Assembly (NCBI RefSeq): GCF_018398875.1
Contig: NZ_JAGWDK010000007.1
Coordinates: 62,001 to 126,000 of the forward strand
From: Bradyrhizobium sp. sGM-13
GTDB taxonomy: Bacteria > Pseudomonadota > Alphaproteobacteria > Rhizobiales > Xanthobacteraceae
Direction: 5' to 3'
DNA: 64,000 nt
The notes beneath the pieces were generated by a model, which did not search any database, had not been told where the DNA came from, and saw nothing but the letters and a program-made list of their open reading frames with translations. Every line of letters starts with the position of its first letter. The stretch's first letter is position 1. Positions 34,760 through 43,462 of the stretch are shown here, piece after piece. Both the position numbers and the translations under genes were made by a program.

Positions 34760-35747
34760 TTGGATCGTCCCTTAAATCATCCCTTGGATCGTCTCTTGGG
34801 GTTTGTCCTTCATCCAGACGCTGCTCGAGAACGGTCTTCACGACCAGCGTGATCAAGGCCAGCATCGCCAGGAGCGAGGCAATCGCAAACGAGGCTACGA
34901 ACTGATATTCATTATAGAGGATCTCGACCAGTAGCGGCATGGTGTTGGTCTCGCCGCGGATATGGCCCGACACCACCGACACCGCGCCGAACTCGCCCAT
35001 GGCGCGCGCATTGCACAGCAGTACGCCATATAACAGGCCCCATTTGATATTGGGCAGAGTGACGCGGAAGAAGGTCTGCAGGCCTGACGCTCCCAGCGAG
35101 ATCGCGGCTTCCTCCTCCTGCGTGCCCTGCTCCTGCATCAGCGGGATCAGCGAGCGGGCCACAAACGGAAACGTCACGAAGATGGTCGCGAGCGCAATGC
35201 CGGGCACGGCGAACAGAATATGGACGTTGTGGGCCTGTAGCCAGGTGCCCCAATAGCCCTGCGCGCCGAACAGCAGCACGAAGACGAGGCCCGAAATGAC
35301 CGGACTGACCGAGAACGGCAGGTCGATCAGCGTGACCAGGAAGGTCTTGCCGGGGAAATCGAACTTTGCGATCGCCCAGGCCGCGATCACCCCGAACAGC
35401 AGATTGAGACCGACCGAAATCGCCGCCACCAGCAGGGTCAACCGAATTGCCGACAGCGCCTCCGGCTCGGCCAGCGCGGCGAAATAGGCGCCAAAACCCT
35501 TCGACAAGGCCGATGCGAACACCACGACCAGCGGCAGCACGACAAAGATGGTGAGGAAGCTGACGGCAAGCGCGACGATGACGAAGCGGACCGGCCCCGG
35601 CTCTGTCCGAAAATCCTTGGGTGAAGCAAGCGCCCGCGGACGCTCGCGCGCTTCGCGGCGCGACAGCGAGGAAATGGCCGCGCCCGCCGTTGACGCGTAG
35701 GCCTTTAGCGGCGCCTCCGGAGTCACAAAGCTCGTTTGCGTCGACAT
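34749..35747 (-). CDS. cysW: Sulfate ABC transporter permease CysW
   Basis: 332 residues with six or so helices from about residue 52 and the permease EAA loop [20 protein letters not shown]. The N-terminal 50 residues are a charged cytoplasmic tail. The C-terminus ends in a short repeated acidic-basic stretch ([12 protein letters not shown]), which is unusual for CysW and is encoded by small direct DNA repeats next to the cysA start. The ATG at 35745-35747 follows the cysT stop by ten bases. Confidence 0.93.
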   Translation of the reverse strand: MSTQTSFVTPEAPLKAYASTAGAAISSLSRREARERPRALASPKDFRTEPGPVRFVIVALAVSFLTIFVVLPLVVVFASALSKGFGAYFAALAEPEALSAIRLTLLVAAISVGLNLLFGVIAAWAIAKFDFPGKTFLVTLIDLPFSVSPVISGLVFVLLFGAQGYWGTWLQAHNVHILFAVPGIALATIFVTFPFVARSLIPLMQEQGTQEEEAAISLGASGLQTFFRVTLPNIKWGLLYGVLLCNARAMGEFGAVSVVSGHIRGETNTMPLLVEILYNEYQFVASFAIASLLAMLALITLVVKTVLEQRLDEGQTPRDDPRDDLRDDPSDH

Positions 35748-35757
35748 CGATCGGCCC

Positions 35758-36594
35758 TCAATGCGCGGGAATGCGGGTTTGCGCCCAGCGTTGCAGGCGA
35801 TTGACGGCAAAGATGATCACGAACGAAGCCAGCAGCATGACGACGGCAATCGCCGTCGCATCGGCGTAGCGAAATTCGGACAACCGGATCACGATCAGCA
35901 GTGGCGCGATCTCCGATACGTTGGGCAGATTGCCGGCGATGAAGATCACCGACCCGTATTCGCCGACCGCGCGCGCGAATGCCAACGCAAAGCCGGTCAG
36001 CAGCGCCGGAATCAGGCTCGGCAAAATCACCCGGAACACGGTGTGCCAGCGGTTGGCGCCGAGGCTTGCGGCCGCTTCCTCGATTTCCGGATCGAGATCG
36101 ATCAGGACGGGCTGAACCGTGCGCACCACGAAGGGGATGCCGATGAAAATCATCGCAATAAAAATCCCAATCGGCGTGAACGCCACCTTGATGCCGAGTT
36201 CAGCCAGCGGCGCCCCAAGCCATCCCTTCTGTGCGAACAACTGCGTCAGCGCCACGCCCGCGACCGCGGTCGGCAGCGCAAAGGGAATGTCGACGATGGC
36301 ATCGAAAATCCGCCGGCCCGGAAAGCGGTAGCGCACCAGCGCCCACACGATGATGGTGCCCATCACCAGGTTGACGCAGGCTGCGGCAAAGGACAGACCG
36401 AACGAAATCTTCAGCGCATTCAGCGTGCGGCGGCTGCTGAGAATTTCCCAGAACTGGGCGGGCGAAAGCTCGAGCGTCTTGAGGAACAGTCCGGCGAGCG
36501 GAATGAGGATGATAATTGAGAGCCACGTCAGCGTCAGGCCCATGGTCAGACCGAACCCGGGCAAGCTCGTGCGCCGTGCGACCGCTGTGTTCAC
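35758..36594 (-). CDS. cysT: Sulfate ABC transporter permease CysT
   Basis: 278 residues with about six helices and the coupling loop [20 protein letters not shown]. It forms the membrane channel with CysW. The GTG start at 36592-36594 gives a normal N-terminus ([19 protein letters not shown]). It lies 39 bases after the binding-protein stop, inside the minus-strand sulfur operon. Confidence 0.94.
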   Translation of the reverse strand: MNTAVARRTSLPGFGLTMGLTLTWLSIIILIPLAGLFLKTLELSPAQFWEILSSRRTLNALKISFGLSFAAACVNLVMGTIIVWALVRYRFPGRRIFDAIVDIPFALPTAVAGVALTQLFAQKGWLGAPLAELGIKVAFTPIGIFIAMIFIGIPFVVRTVQPVLIDLDPEIEEAAASLGANRWHTVFRVILPSLIPALLTGFALAFARAVGEYGSVIFIAGNLPNVSEIAPLLIVIRLSEFRYADATAIAVVMLLASFVIIFAVNRLQRWAQTRIPAH

Positions 36595-36633
36595 AAATCC
36601 CCCTGCTTCCGCTACGGCCGCCCGTTGGCCGGA

Positions 36634-37623
36634 TCAGTTCTTGTAGATCTGGTCGAAAATGCCGCCTTCGCCGAAGTGATCTTTCTGCGCCTTGGTCCAA
36701 CCACCGAAAACGTCGTCGATTGTGAAAAGTTCGACCCTGGCGAAGGATTTTTCGTGCTCCTTCGCAATTTCCGGATCGCGCGGACGATAGGAATTGCGCG
36801 CGGCGATTTCCTGGCCTTCTTTGGTATACCAATACTTCAGATAGGCTTCGGCGACGGCTCGCGTGCCTTTTTTATCGGCAACCTTGTCGACGACCGAAAT
36901 CGGCGGCTCGGCGAGAATCGACAAAGGCGGCGCGACGATCTCGAATTTGCCCTTGCCGAATTCGCGCTGCGCCAGGAATGCCTCGTTCTCCCACGCCAGC
37001 AACACGTCGCCGACGCCGCGCTCGACGAAAGTTACGGTCGAGCCGCGCGCGCCGGTATCGAGCACCGGCACGTTGTTGAAGAGATCGGCGACGAACTTCT
37101 TCGCCTTGTCGGCGGAACCGAATTTCTTTTCGGCAAAGCCCCATGCCGCCAGGTAATTCCATCGCGCGCCACCCGAGGTCTTCGGGTTCGGCGTAATCAC
37201 CTGCAGGCCGGGCTTGATCAGATCGTCCCAATCCTTGATGGCTTTTGGGTTACCCTTGCGCACCAGGAATACGATCGTCGAAGTATACGGCGATGCATTG
37301 AGCGACAGGCGCTTCTGCCAATCCGGCGCCACCAGCCCCTTCGCAGCGATGGCGTCGATGTCATAGGCCAGCGCCAGCGTGACGACATCGGCCTGCAGCC
37401 CGTCGATTACCGCGCGCGCCTGCGAGCCTGAGCCGCCATGCGACTGCTTGATTTCGACGCTCTTGCCGTTCTCTTTCTGGTAGGCCGCCGCGAACGCCTT
37501 GTTGAAATCGGCGTACAGCTCGCGCGTCGGATCGTAGGACACGTTGAGTAAGGTGTAGTCGGCAGCGAAGGCCGAACTCGCCCAGAGCAATCCGGCAACA
37601 AGCGGCAGAATGCGACGGATCAT
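36634..37623 (-). CDS. Periplasmic sulfate-binding protein
   Basis: 329 residues with signal peptide ending SSAFA. The mature protein is the Sbp/CysP type: [40 protein letters not shown], then the sulfate pocket region [18 protein letters not shown]. It delivers sulfate or thiosulfate to CysTWA. The ATG at 37621-37623 starts the signal peptide cleanly. It follows cysH after about 137 bases, so an internal promoter is possible. Sbp and CysP cannot be told apart here with certainty. Confidence 0.93.
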   Translation of the reverse strand: MIRRILPLVAGLLWASSAFAADYTLLNVSYDPTRELYADFNKAFAAAYQKENGKSVEIKQSHGGSGSQARAVIDGLQADVVTLALAYDIDAIAAKGLVAPDWQKRLSLNASPYTSTIVFLVRKGNPKAIKDWDDLIKPGLQVITPNPKTSGGARWNYLAAWGFAEKKFGSADKAKKFVADLFNNVPVLDTGARGSTVTFVERGVGDVLLAWENEAFLAQREFGKGKFEIVAPPLSILAEPPISVVDKVADKKGTRAVAEAYLKYWYTKEGQEIAARNSYRPRDPEIAKEHEKSFARVELFTIDDVFGGWTKAQKDHFGEGGIFDQIYKN

Positions 37624-37759
37624 CGTTGATCTCCATTCGGCTTGACGAAGCATATCATCAACCACGAGCGCATAAGTGCTACGAAAGGCCGCTTAGTCAA
37701 CGAAACCGCATTTCATTGTTTGCGGTTCCGCAGCTTCCTTGTCCTATGAAGTCCGGACT

Positions 37760-38491
37760 CTAGGAAGTTTTGGTCGTATGGATGCCGCATTCCGTCTTGG
37801 GCCTGCCGCGCCAACGGCCGGCGCGGGCGTCCTCGTCCGGCGCCGTCCGGCTCGAACACGGCATGCACCCGACCGAGAGATAACCCGAGGCGACCAGCGG
37901 ATGCGGCGGCAATTTGGCGAGCTTGTAAATCGCCTCGATCTCTTCGCGCGACACGTTGGCAAACGGATTGAATTTCAGCCTGTCGCCGTCGTCCTCGACA
38001 ACGGGAATCTCAGCGCGCGCGCCGCCCTGAAACCGCTTGCGTCCGTTGATCCAGGCCGAGAACGGTTTGAGCGCCCGCGCCAGCGGCTCTACTTTACGGA
38101 TACGGCAGCAGGCGTCGGGATCGGAAAACCATAATTCGCGATCGGGATCCTGGCGTGAGAGCGCTTCTGCCAGCGGCTTGATCGAGCGGACGTCGCGGAG
38201 ACCAAGCGCAGCAATCAGCGTATCGCGATAGGCGAGCGTCTCCTCGAACAGCCAACCTGTATCGAGGAAGATCACGGGAATCGCGGGGTCGACGTCGGCC
38301 ATCACCTTCAGCAGCGCCGCCGATTCCGTACCGAACGACGACACCAGCGCAAGCTGCTCGCGGCCGACGGTCTTCAGCGCGGTTTCAATGACATGCGTCG
38401 GCGAAGCGTCGCGCAAGGTATCGTCGAGCGTCTGCGCCGAATGAAGGATCGCTGCTTCAGCGGCGACCACCTGCTGTGAAATCGTGCTCAC
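37760..38491 (-). CDS. cysH: Adenylyl-sulfate (APS) reductase
   Basis: 243 residues. The P-loop-like SSFGTESAALL region binds the nucleotide. Cys pairs DACCRIRK and GCMPCSSR are the four ligands of the [4Fe-4S] cluster found in APS-type reductases, and the catalytic Cys is in ECGIH near the end. It reduces APS (or PAPS) to sulfite with thioredoxin. The presence of the cluster favours APS. Its GTG start overlaps the stop of the DUF934 gene by four bases. Confidence 0.93.
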   Translation of the reverse strand: MSTISQQVVAAEAAILHSAQTLDDTLRDASPTHVIETALKTVGREQLALVSSFGTESAALLKVMADVDPAIPVIFLDTGWLFEETLAYRDTLIAALGLRDVRSIKPLAEALSRQDPDRELWFSDPDACCRIRKVEPLARALKPFSAWINGRKRFQGGARAEIPVVEDDGDRLKFNPFANVSREEIEAIYKLAKLPPHPLVASGYLSVGCMPCSSRTAPDEDARAGRWRGRPKTECGIHTTKTS

Positions 38492-39003
38492 TGGCCGGCA
38501 CTCTCCGAATGACGCAACTGCATCCGCCGATTGAGCGCCGTGACGCGGCCATCGCCGGTCGGTTGGTAGAACACCGAATAGCGCTTCATGGTCTCGGCGA
38601 AGGCATCGGCGTCGGCATCCTTCTTGACCTCGAACGCGTCGAAGCCGGCGCGCGACATGAACACGAACTGGTCGCGCAGCACCTGGCCGGTGGCGCGCAG
38701 CTCGCCGTCATAGCCATGCCGCTCGCGCAACAAGCGCGCCTGGCTGTAGGCACGGCCATCGCGGAAGGTCGGGAACACCAGCGCGACGGCGGCCAGGCGG
38801 TCGAGATAGGGCACGAGATCGTCGACGGCTCGGCTGTTCGGCCAGATCACGCCGGTTTTGCCGGCACGCTTGAGAATGGCTTCCGGATCTTCGAGGAACC
38901 GCGCTGACGAAAGGAGGACCGCTCCGTCGCCCGGCAATTCGGCGCCGTCGGCAACATGGACGAACAGGTCGGTGGCGATTCTTCCGTTCTTAACGAGTGG
39001 CAT
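38488..39003 (-). CDS. DUF934 protein of the sulfite reductase operon
   Basis: 171 residues (MPLVKNGRIATDLFVHVADG onward) of DUF934, a family that lies next to cysI in many proteobacteria and is thought to assist sulfite reduction. Visible blocks are LDRLAAVALVFPTFRDGRAY and RERHGYDGELRATGQVLRDQ. It has no Cys cluster. The ATG at 39001-39003 lies within the end of cysI (14-base overlap), and its stop overlaps cysH, so it is tightly coupled to both. Confidence 0.9.
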   Translation of the reverse strand: MPLVKNGRIATDLFVHVADGAELPGDGAVLLSSARFLEDPEAILKRAGKTGVIWPNSRAVDDLVPYLDRLAAVALVFPTFRDGRAYSQARLLRERHGYDGELRATGQVLRDQFVFMSRAGFDAFEVKKDADADAFAETMKRYSVFYQPTGDGRVTALNRRMQLRHSESAGQ

Positions 39004-40645
39004 AGACCCGCTCCTTGAATGGCTCGACGCCCAGACGCTTGACCGTATCGACGAACAGTTCTTCGGGACGGTCGCGCAGCGCGAGATAGGCTTCGACAAT
39101 GTCTTCGACCACGTCGGCAACTTCCGCATAAGGGACGGCCGGGCCGATCAGCGCGCCCATCTGCGCGTTCTCGTCGGCGCGGCCGCCAATCGTGATCTGG
39201 TAAAACTCCTCGCCGTTCTTCTCGACGCCGAGGATGCCGATGTGGCCGACGTGGTGATGGCCGCACGCGTTGATGCAGCCGGAGATGTTGATGTGCAGCC
39301 GGCCGATCATGTCGGCGGTGTCGTGGTTGGCAAAACGCCGGGTCAATTCCTGTGCGATCGGAATCGAGCGCGCGTTGGCGAGCGAGCAGTAGTCGAGCCC
39401 TGGGCAGGCGATGATATCGGTGACCAGATTGACGTTCGGCGTGGCGAGCCCGAGACGGTCGAGCGCCTTCCACAACTGCGGCAGGTCGCGCTTGGCAACA
39501 TGCGGCAACGCCAAATTCTGCTCGTGGCCGACGCGGATTTCGCCGAAGGAGTATTTATCGGCGAGATCGGCGATCGCGTCCATCTGGTCGGCAGTGGCGT
39601 CGCCGGGCGGGCCGCCCACCGGCTTCAGCGACAGCGTCACGATCGAATAACCCTGCACCTTGTGCGGGGCCACCGAGTTCTTCCGCCAGCGCTCGAACAG
39701 CGGATCATGCGCGGCCTGCTTCAGCTCGTCCGGCATGTGCGGAAGTTTCTCGTAAGCCGGATAGGAGAAGCGCGAACGCACCTCCTCGATGACGGAATGG
39801 TCGAGTGTCAGGGCGCTGTGGCCCATCTGCCTCCATTCCTCGTCGACCTCACGCGCGAACTTCTCGATGCCGAGCTCATGCACCAGGATCTTAATGCGCG
39901 CCTTGTAGATGTTGTCGCGACGGCCGTACTGGTTGTAGACGCGCAGGATCGCCTCGACGTAGTTGAGAATGTCGCGGCCGTGGACGAACGGCTTGATGGT
40001 TTTGGCGATGAACGGCGTGCGGCCGAGGCCGCCGCCGACCAGCACCTCGAAACTGGTCTCGCCGTCGGCGTTCTTGTGCAGGCGCAAGCCGATGTCGTGG
40101 ATCTTGATCGCGGCACGGTCGTGCTCGGATGCGGTGATCGCAATCTTGAACTTGCGCGGCAGGAACGAGAATTCCGGATGCAGCGTGGTATGCTGACGCA
40201 GGATTTCCGACCAGATGCGGGGATCCTCGACCTCGCCGGGCGCGACGCCGGCCCATTGGTCCGAGGTGACATTGCGCATGTTATTGCCCGAGGTCTGCAT
40301 CGCGTGGATGCCGACCTCGGCAAGCTCGGCCAGCGCATCGGGCAACTCGGCAAGCTTGATCCAGTTGAACTGGATGTTCTGCCGCGTGGTGAAATGGCCA
40401 TAACCGCGGTCGTAGCGGCGGGCAATATGGGCAAGCCGGCGCAACTGCTTCGACGACAACGTGCCATAGGGGATCGCGACGCGGAACATGTAGGCGTGCA
40501 ATTGCAGGTACACGCCGTTCTGCAACCGCAGCATCTTGAATTCGTCCTCGGTGAGTTCGCCCGAGAGGCGGCGCTTCACCTGATCGCGGAATTCCGAAAC
40601 CCGCTCGTTGATGAGCGTGCGGTCGAGTTCGTCATATGCATACAT
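38990..40645 (-). CDS. cysI: Sulfite reductase hemoprotein
   Basis: 551 residues of the siroheme nitrite/sulfite reductase family. The cluster-siroheme ligands are CPGLDYC (C-x5-C) and GCINACGHH (C-x3-C). Substrate-binding Arg/Lys lie in GHFTTRQNIQFNW and the N-terminal half. The context (cysH, cysG, DUF934) says sulfite, not nitrite. It should receive electrons from ferredoxin or an unlinked flavoprotein because no cysJ is seen. The ATG at 40643-40645 is clear. Confidence 0.94.
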   Translation of the reverse strand: MYAYDELDRTLINERVSEFRDQVKRRLSGELTEDEFKMLRLQNGVYLQLHAYMFRVAIPYGTLSSKQLRRLAHIARRYDRGYGHFTTRQNIQFNWIKLAELPDALAELAEVGIHAMQTSGNNMRNVTSDQWAGVAPGEVEDPRIWSEILRQHTTLHPEFSFLPRKFKIAITASEHDRAAIKIHDIGLRLHKNADGETSFEVLVGGGLGRTPFIAKTIKPFVHGRDILNYVEAILRVYNQYGRRDNIYKARIKILVHELGIEKFAREVDEEWRQMGHSALTLDHSVIEEVRSRFSYPAYEKLPHMPDELKQAAHDPLFERWRKNSVAPHKVQGYSIVTLSLKPVGGPPGDATADQMDAIADLADKYSFGEIRVGHEQNLALPHVAKRDLPQLWKALDRLGLATPNVNLVTDIIACPGLDYCSLANARSIPIAQELTRRFANHDTADMIGRLHINISGCINACGHHHVGHIGILGVEKNGEEFYQITIGGRADENAQMGALIGPAVPYAEVADVVEDIVEAYLALRDRPEELFVDTVKRLGVEPFKERVYATR

Positions 40646-40658
40646 GATGGATCAGCCT

Positions 40659-40970
40659 TTAGGCCGGAAGAAGGTCGATGGTGAGGCCCTTCGACCGGAT
40701 GTGTTCACGGAGGTTGCCGGGCTTGACTACCCCGCCTTTGAGCTCGACCGGCGCGATATAGGCACCGACTGCGCCGACGTCATCGGCAGCGCTTTCGGCG
40801 AGCAAAGCACGCGCATCATCCGAAGTGCTCACGATCGCAGCGTCGGACAGAGCGGTCGACCAACCCTGTTGTGCGGTCCGGTAGACCACGGCGCCATCCC
40901 AGGTGCGGTTGGCGGTCACCACCGACGGCCCAGTGATTCTGATTTTCTTTTGTTCGAGCGGAGAGGTCAT
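40659..40970 (-). CDS. DUF2849 protein of the sulfite reductase operon
   Basis: About 103 residues (MTSPLEQKKIRITGPSVVTA onward), matching DUF2849, a small protein regularly placed between cysG and cysI in alphaproteobacteria. Its start codon overlaps the cysG stop (ATGA arrangement), and cysI begins 13 bases after it. It has no known activity; an accessory role in sulfite reductase maturation or electron transfer is inference from position. Confidence 0.88.
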   Translation of the reverse strand: MTSPLEQKKIRITGPSVVTANRTWDGAVVYRTAQQGWSTALSDAAIVSTSDDARALLAESAADDVGAVGAYIAPVELKGGVVKPGNLREHIRSKGLTIDLLPA

Positions 40971-42403
40971 TCGGCAGCATCCAATAGTTTTGAGATGACT
41001 TGATTGAGGTTGGACTGGCGCCACGGCGCGGAATGCGCGACGACGTCGCCGATGATGAGAATAGCGGGGCCGCCATCGATTTTTTCGACCAGCGCGGGAA
41101 GGTTCTCGAGCGTCCCGACCACGGCCTGCGCATCCGGCCGCGTCACGCGCGCAAATATTCCGACCGGCGTTTGTGGCGACCGCCCTGCGGCCAGAAGCCC
41201 TGCGCGGACCGACGGTGCGGCCGTCATGCCCATGTAGACCACGATGGTCATCTTCTTGTCGGTCAGCACCGACCAGTCGACGGCCTCGGCGTCCTTTGCC
41301 TTGTGCGCGGTCAGGAAAGTGATGCGCAGCGCTTCATGCCGATAGGTCAGCGGCGCCTCGAACTGCGCGGCGGCGCCGAGGCCTGCGGTGATGCCCGGCA
41401 CCACCGAATAGGCAACGCCTGCGGCGCGCAGCACTTCGATTTCCTCGCCGCCGCGGCCGAAGATGAAGGGATCGCCGCCCTTCAGCCGTACCGCGCGCTG
41501 TCCAGCCTTGGCAGCCTCGATCAGCAGCTTGTTGATCGCATCCTGGCCGATGCCGGGCTTGCCGACGCGACGGCCGACCGGAATGCGCGAAGCGTCGCGG
41601 CGGATGCGGTCGAGAATTTCCGGCGACACCAGCTCGTCGTAGAAAACGACGTCGGCATCCTGTAGCGCGCGCAGCGCCTTGATGGTGAGCAGATCCGGAT
41701 CGCCCGGCCCCGCGCCGACCAGCGTCACCCTGCCCTCGGCCTTGCCGTCCTTGCTCGCGCCGGCGAAGGCGGAGGGATCGGCGATTTCATTCAGCGCGGT
41801 TTCCGCCTCGGCCTTGCGCCCGGCCAGAACCAGCGCACCAATCGGGCCGTCAATCACGCGCTCCCAGAAGCGGCGGCGCAGCGCAAATTCGGGAATGCGT
41901 GTATGCATCGATTTACGAAAGCTGCCGATGAAGGCGGCGAGATCGCCGATGCGCGCCGGCAGCACCGCTTCGATGCGCTCGCGCACGCGACGCGCAACCA
42001 CCGGCGACGCGCCGCCGGTGCCGACGGCGACGACGACGTCGCCGCGATCGACGATCGCGGGAAAGATGAAAGTGGAATGAGCGAGATCGTCCATCACGTT
42101 GACGGGCAGACCGACCGCCTTCGCGCGCACTGACATCGCAACGCCGATATCACCGGCGCCGGCGCAGAGCACCGCGATGACGCCTGAGAGATCGGCAGTG
42201 AGCGGATCGCCGGTTGCGCGCTCGATCCGCGCGGCAGTGGCCGCATCGAGTCCCGAAACGTCATGGCTGCCGTCGGTCGCATACCAGCGAATGTTTGCAC
42301 CGGCCGATGCCAGGAGGCGCAGCTTCGCGCGCACAAGTTCGCCGGCTCCGACGAGCAGCACCACGCCGCTTTGCAGATCGAGAAACACGGGCAGAAATCG
42401 CAT
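40967..42403 (-). CDS. cysG: Siroheme synthase
   Basis: 478 residues, two-domain CysG. The N-terminal part (about 1-210) is the NAD-dependent precorrin-2 dehydrogenase/ferrochelatase: RFLPVFLDLQSGVVLLVGAG. The C-terminal part (about 220-470) is uroporphyrinogen-III methyltransferase: VTLVGAGPGDPDLLTIKALR and VVYMGM. It makes the siroheme that CysI needs. It is the first gene of the minus-strand operon and diverges from cysD. Confidence 0.95.
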   Translation of the reverse strand: MRFLPVFLDLQSGVVLLVGAGELVRAKLRLLASAGANIRWYATDGSHDVSGLDAATAARIERATGDPLTADLSGVIAVLCAGAGDIGVAMSVRAKAVGLPVNVMDDLAHSTFIFPAIVDRGDVVVAVGTGGASPVVARRVRERIEAVLPARIGDLAAFIGSFRKSMHTRIPEFALRRRFWERVIDGPIGALVLAGRKAEAETALNEIADPSAFAGASKDGKAEGRVTLVGAGPGDPDLLTIKALRALQDADVVFYDELVSPEILDRIRRDASRIPVGRRVGKPGIGQDAINKLLIEAAKAGQRAVRLKGGDPFIFGRGGEEIEVLRAAGVAYSVVPGITAGLGAAAQFEAPLTYRHEALRITFLTAHKAKDAEAVDWSVLTDKKMTIVVYMGMTAAPSVRAGLLAAGRSPQTPVGIFARVTRPDAQAVVGTLENLPALVEKIDGGPAILIIGDVVAHSAPWRQSNLNQVISKLLDAAE

Positions 42404-42544
42404 GCGAAACTCACTTCCCCACTTCGGGGTTGACTGGAATTATTTTCTATATATGTGTCGTTCAGCGCCCGCAAAGAGAAAATTTTTTCTTCTCTGTTGC
42501 GTCGCGACTATAGAATTTTCGCCCTCCAAGGCCAAGGCCCAGAG
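42404..42544. promoter_or_regulatory. Divergent control region of the sulfur operons
   Basis: About 140 AT-rich bases between cysG and cysD, clearly less GC-rich than the flanking genes. It contains TTGACT at 42430 followed by an ATATATG run (about 42449-42455), and an inverted repeat AGAGAA-N9-TTCTCT at 42475-42495. Both operons must start here. The inverted repeat may be the site of a sulfur regulator, but no regulator gene is in the window. Confidence 0.5.
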
Positions 42545-43450
42545 ATGCATCTTCTCAATCCCGACTCTGCCAAAGACCGGTTGCGTGGCGCCGACCGCAA
42601 AAGCGGCGCCACCGTCGAACAAATTTTCACCGATGGACGGCTGCCGCCGCCCTCGATGGATCATCTCGACGAGCTCGAGGCACAGAGCATCTACATTCTG
42701 CGCGAGGCGTTCGCGCGGTTGAAAAAACTCGCGCTGCTGTGGTCGCTCGGAAAAGATTCCAACGTGATGATCTGGCTGGCGCGCAAGGCCTTCTTCGGCC
42801 GCGTGCCGTTTCCGGCGCTTCACGTCGATACCGGCAAGAAATTTCCCGAGATGTACGCCTTCCGCGATCGCTTCGGAAAAGAGTGGGATCTCGATCTGAA
42901 AGTCGAACCCTGCCCGTCGATCGATGCCGTCGATCCAACGCTACCGCCGGCCGCACGTTCGGCCGCTCGCAAGACCGAAGGGCTGAAGTGGGCCCTGACC
43001 AAATATGGTTTCGACGGATTGATTGCCGGCATCCGCCGCGATGAGGAGGCCACGCGCGCCAAGGAGCGCGTGTTCTCTCCGCGCGGACTCGAAGGCGGCT
43101 GGGACGTGCGCGATCAGCCTCCGGAGTTCTGGGATCAATTCAACGCTTCAGTGCCGCAAGGCGCACATCTACGCGTCCATCCGATCCTGCATTGGACCGA
43201 GGCCGACATCTGGGCCTACACCAAGCGCGAAAACATTCCGGTCATTCCGCTCTATCTCTCGAAGGACGGCAAGCGCTATCGCTCGCTGGGCGATCAGGAC
43301 ATCACCAATCCGGTTGCTTCGACCGCCTCCAGCATCGACGAAATTCTCGCCGAGCTCGACGGCACCAAGGTGCCGGAGCGCGCCGGCCGCGCACTGGATC
43401 ATGAAACCGAAGATGCTTTCGAGCGGCTGCGCGTCGCCGGCTATCTCTAA
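42545..43450 (+). CDS. cysD: Sulfate adenylyltransferase subunit 2
   Basis: 301 residues of the PP-loop ATP pyrophosphatase family. The SLGKDSNVM loop (about 71-79) binds the phosphates and GIRRDEEATRAKER is the CysD hallmark. It makes APS from sulfate and ATP together with the GTPase CysN. The ATG at 42545 is chosen; the frame extends upstream into the control region but without family similarity. It is followed by cysNC after 12 bases. Confidence 0.95.
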   Translation: MHLLNPDSAKDRLRGADRKSGATVEQIFTDGRLPPPSMDHLDELEAQSIYILREAFARLKKLALLWSLGKDSNVMIWLARKAFFGRVPFPALHVDTGKKFPEMYAFRDRFGKEWDLDLKVEPCPSIDAVDPTLPPAARSAARKTEGLKWALTKYGFDGLIAGIRRDEEATRAKERVFSPRGLEGGWDVRDQPPEFWDQFNASVPQGAHLRVHPILHWTEADIWAYTKRENIPVIPLYLSKDGKRYRSLGDQDITNPVASTASSIDEILAELDGTKVPERAGRALDHETEDAFERLRVAGYL

Positions 43451-43462
43451 CGGACATTTGCT

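Noticed and set aside
38858..40684. A 608-codon open frame on the plus strand opposite cysI and DUF934
   Set aside because: Antisense shadow: the composition is low in hydrophobic core patterns, and the sense genes are clear.
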